Part shown: positions 60,321-64,000 of the stretch, piece after piece
Layout of the letters: each line of letters begins with the position of its first letter
Numbering within the stretch: position 1 is the stretch's first letter
DNA from: Labia minor
Lineage: Eukaryota; Arthropoda; Insecta; Dermaptera; Spongiphoridae
Reading direction: 5' to 3'
Assembly: GCA_963082975.1 (NCBI GenBank)
Contig: OY720344.1
Coordinates: 32,914,033 to 32,978,032 of the forward strand
DNA: 64,000 bases
Translations under genes and position numbers: made by a program
The notes under the pieces: model-generated
Seen by the model: the letters and a program-made list of their open reading frames with translations, nothing else
Told to the model about the DNA's origin: nothing
Databases searched by the model: none

Positions 60321-62339
60321 TTGCAAACACTGCCACAAATTTTTTCAATAAGACATATCAAATCATTTCTGATTACATTGTATATCTATAATATATTATA
60401 TTTAGATCTTTTCAAGATTTTATATAAGAATAATTTTTATATATAGGTATTTGAAGAAAGTGTCTCTCTTTGAGATTTTTATCAAAACTGATTTAGAATA
60501 TCATAATAATAAATACAATTATAATTATATTCTTTTGGACTTAAGACATTTATTTATTAATATATAAACACATTTTATGGAAAATATAGGTTATGGTCAT
60601 GACATAGAGACTTTAATAAAATTTATTTGTTTAGTGTATCCTAAGAACTTGATTAAGTCATTAAAAAAATGATATATTGAAATTAATTCAATTATTTTAC
60701 CAATGACATTTTAATATAATCGTTAAATATATATTTTCCCTTTTTCAATGGCATCAAACTTATATATTTAGATTTTTTTTGGTGTATAAAAAATATAAAA
60801 ATTCTTAATAAATCAATTATTTATTAAATAAATACTCACTTTATATAAGAAGAATGATTATTCACTAAAGTCAGTATGATTAATATGAACTTTAAAATTT
60901 ATTGTTATTTTTTTTATTTTATCACAAATAGATTATTTTGGAGAGAATCTGTCCAAAAGTTCACCGTTTATATTAAAACGCCTAAAAATATGCAACCAAT
61001 TATACAATTACCTTCTTTTTTCTTTAAAATATACAGTAATACAATTAATATTTTATTTTCTAATTTAAATTTTAAATTTTTCAAAATATTAATTATATAA
61101 TGTTTATGTTTTAATTACAATTATTTATTCATTATTAAGTAATTAAAATTTTTATCTTAAATAATTATTTAAACCAAATGTATGAAGATCTTTTTAGATA
61201 TTATTAATACTTGTTTAGATAATATTTATCTAAATATTTTTAAATAGTTTAGTTATTTTTATAAAGGTATATATATATTGGTTGTGTTAAATTTTCCTTC
61301 TTATAGTTAGTAATATTTGATATAATTTTAAAATTTTACGATGAGATGAGTTTGTTGGTGGGTTGCTTTCTTTTAGGAGACCAATGGATAATATTTTATT
61401 GACGGATAACGCTCTCTTTAATTTAATATCCCCACAATAACCTTAGAATGAGTTCAAAGACCACTCCAAGGGTAACAGGCGCCGCACGACCTCTTAAGCC
61501 CTAAATTATACCTTACTCGTCAACAAAAGATGAATTAAAATGAATTTAAATAATAAATAGAAATTAGATAGAAACATTTATTCTATTCAATATTTAATTT
61601 TTTTTATTTGAAAATAAAAAAAAAAACAAACAAATCTCCAATTGAAATTTATTCATAAATAATATCCATAAATAATTTATTTTCATTGAAGCGTTGAAGT
61701 TTTATTTTCAATGTAAATTATCTTAGATTTAATTATGGTAATTTATATATAAATTACAAACCTTCTATTGATCCACGGAAATTAAATTAATAAATATTTA
61801 GTTATGAGGTTTTACTAATTAAAAGCATAAAACAAACAAAACTCTTGATTTCGTTTCTGTGAATATTTTTATTCATTCTAATGTAAATAGCACTTTTAGG
61901 TTTTTTATCACTCATATATTCTTACAATATGTATAATCTAAAATAATTTGCAGATTTTTCTGAATTGAAACTTGCTTTAAATTATATTATCCTCAATATT
62001 TCAAAATATTTCTAAATGGTAACAAATTTTTACAAAATATTTCAAAACAATATAGTGAAATATATTCAAATAGTGATTTAAGTTCTAAATGATTTATTAA
62101 TTAAATTTAATTAAATTTTAACTTAAATAAACGTTACTAACTTTGTCAATGAAGTTGTTTCGTCATCTTTTTTGGGGAATGGCGGATGGTTTAATTAGTT
62201 GCTCAAACTTGGTTAAATAATTTATAAAGATTTACTAAAATACTTGAAAAATAATAAATTCTATATACCAGGATTCATCAACAGAAGTTGATTACATAAA
62301 TATCAATAACTTTGTTGTTTATATATATATATATCTAAT
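60321..62339. other. A/T-rich DNA with one GC-richer patch
   Basis: 61385-61515 contains GGTAACAGGCGCCGCACGAC in otherwise A/T-rich DNA; not recognised. Frame 60876-61100 is A/T-driven. Confidence 0.45.
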
Positions 62340-62600
62340 ATATATATCAAATGCAGATTTAGGGGATATGACAGAGATTGTATAAAGAGGAATTGAATGA
62401 CATTTATATGCATTATCAAAGAAAATTGAAGAGGTTAGGATGTCCGGAACTTTAGAGTTGAATGGGTGTGGGAAGATAGCGGGAAGTTTGAAACCAATTG
62501 GAAACAAAACCGTGGGTAGACCAATGACGCTTTGTGTTGACAACATAACAGTAAATATTTTAAGAGAAGATAGTAATATTATGGAGGTGGAACTGAACTC
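62340..62600 (+). mobile_element. Non-LTR retrotransposon 3' region, strongly diverged copy N4
   Basis: Plus-strand frames preserve LYKEELNDIYMHYQRKLKRL and then LKPIGNKTVGRPMTLCVDNI, aligning with the NEELHDL and GRPIGK-PLGRPRTRWVDNV segments of N2/N3. Several stops and frame changes. The 3' end shared by N1-N3 is lost. Older than the other three copies. Confidence 0.6.
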
Positions 62601-63398
62601 ATCATTAATATCAATTTTCTTTCTTTCGGGTCTGTCTCCTGTATACTTGATAGAAAATCTAGTATTTCTAAATGTAATAGTTTGACATTTAAAAATCATA
62701 ATTTTCTTTTAATTGTTTCCAGAATGTATATAAAATAGAATTGTATAATTTACGTGTATTATATTAATCTTATATTTCGTATATCTACTAATAGACTTTA
62801 ATTATTTACTTACTCACTTAAAATAATATTTTTGACTTTAATGTAGATATATGCTAATTGTTATTATTCTATATATAAATTACATTTAATTCCCATGATA
62901 ACAAACACGATATTTAACTTTTTATCGCTCTATCTTCATTATTTTATATATATATATATATTATATTGAAAGTAATTTACAATATCATTTTTCTTTCATT
63001 CAAAAAAAATAAATATTTTTATGAATTGAATGATTGATTTGATTCAATTGGAATTGGTAAGTGTTTTCTTTTAGCTCCTATTGTTCTTGAATTAATTTAC
63101 CATATATGTGAATGTTTTATGACTATTATGGGGAAAGCAGCCATGAGAACGCTTGATAAATCTATTGAATATTTTATTTTCAATTCAAGAAAACAACAAA
63201 AGAATCATTTTTTTTTATTTTACTCGCCTTTTTTCATTGTTTCTTCGACTCTCACTCCACTAGCTATCTTGTTTTTTCTAATTTAGTTGCAAACAGTGAT
63301 TTTTTTTTAACATCTTGTGTTCTGAGTATTTGCTTTTTAATCTCGACCGGGTAAGTATTCTGATGCTTCTGATTGAGTTTCTTCATCTCATTTAAATA
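62601..63398. other. A/T-rich DNA, no gene seen
   Basis: (TA)n near 62945-62962. Nothing else. Confidence 0.5.
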
Positions 63399-63912
63399 TA
63401 CGAGGGAGGGTCAATAAGTCCCTGACTTTTTGAATGAAACACAGGTTTTTGGATAAAAATTATTTTATTTTTCAACAGAGTCTTCTTAGAGCTTTATTCA
63501 GTTCGTCTAACGTTTTTCCAATTTTTTTATCCCTTCCAAAAAATAAGATTTGTCGAGGATATCAAAATAGATTTGTTTGTGGGATAATTTCATCGTTGGA
63601 GTCAAATCTCTTTTCGCCGAGCCATTTTCAGGTTTGAAAACATGAAATAGTCACTCGAGGCATAAATCCGAAGAAAAAGATAGATGAACTTGTATCTCAA
63701 TTCACGCATTTCATGGAAATTCACTTTTTTCCATTTTCTTCTCAAATCCGGTAGTCTTTTATTAATGGATGACAAACAAAAACTAAAAGACCCAGCTGGT
63801 TCAAATTTCGACACCAATCAACTGATGGTTGCCTGATGACAGGAGTAGAATTGCCATTTCATTTAAAAGACAGGAAATTAAAAAATCATTGACTTATTGA
63901 GTTGCCCTCGTA
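63399..63912 (-). mobile_element. Mariner-type DNA transposon, internally deleted copy M5
   Basis: The best preserved ends of the family: TACGAGGGAGGGTCAATAAG on the left and TTATTGAGTTGCCCTCGTA on the right, both bordered by TA. It contains the 3' UTR side, the C-terminal transposase piece on minus, and the 5' UTR side; the central coding region is gone. Confidence 0.85.
63602..63720 (-). pseudogene. Mariner transposase C-terminal fragment (M5)
   Basis: Minus-strand reading includes MRELRYKFIYLFLRIYASSD then YFMFSNLKMARRKEI. The SPDLAPSD motif has decayed to RIYASSD, though the Asp aligned with the third catalytic residue remains. Confidence 0.7.
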
Positions 63913-64000
63913 ATACATATATTAAAAACAGATTTGATTTTCAAAGAATTCCACATAAAATTATCTCCAAAATATATTTTTTAAATTAATTTATAAATGA
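63913..64000. other. A/T-rich DNA, no gene seen
   Basis: Nothing recognised in the last bases of the window. Confidence 0.6.

Noticed and set aside
1-64000. CRISPR arrays, bacterial operons, ribosomal RNA genes
   Set aside because: No spaced direct repeats, no clustered long frames and no rRNA-like sequence anywhere in the window.

Overview
The window looks like a stretch of a eukaryotic, probably arthropod (most likely insect), nuclear genome. By eye it is about three quarters A+T. It has no bacterial-style gene packing, no operons and no long open reading frames. It is dotted with mariner relics, 5'-truncated non-LTR retrotransposon tails, a tRNA-derived SINE and microsatellite-bearing non-autonomous elements of kinds common in arthropods. 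I cannot name the species.

Protein-coding content is close to nil. The one reading frame I regard as a plausible intact gene is a 69-residue single-pass membrane protein on the minus strand at 9078-9287, with a splice-acceptor-like site just upstream of its ATG. A few other short frames (25434-25547 +, 47833-48021 +, 51151-51333 -) are recorded as weak candidates. The long stretches between repeats are A/T-rich DNA in which I see no gene.

Most of the recognisable sequence is mobile DNA. (1) Families A and B (403-891, 1166-1684, 12380-13020, 30776-31930, 31142-31787, 41313-41512, 42081-42654, 55950-56563) start ACCGACCGACG, carry a GTCY-type microsatellite, have an inverted copy of the 5' terminus near but not at the 3' end, then a short 3' hairpin, and sit in T/A runs. 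This is the architecture described for Helentron-associated (DINE-1-like) elements. Full-length A copies also carry two perfect TGACGTCA octamers exactly 20 bp apart. (2) Family C (1052-2222, 35465-36057, 44549-45004, 45074-45314) has the same architecture with different termini and a CATA/CACA microsatellite. (3) A large inverted repeat (39724-42903) is built of two opposed copies of a long-TIR element; one arm has taken two A insertions, so the other arm serves as the empty site. (4) Five internally deleted mariner copies lie at 19511, 22632, about 46288, 48917 and 63399. (5) Four non-LTR 3' ends lie at 28942, 36929, 51790 and 62340. (6) There are hAT-like short elements, a TA-flanked TIR element with a three-level nest (30199-31970), and a hairpin family D whose loop is flipped between its two copies.

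There is no pathway to describe. The window records insertion, nesting, internal deletion and inversion among non-autonomous transposons, with possible regulatory cargo (paired CRE octamers and an ETS-type motif) dispersed by them.
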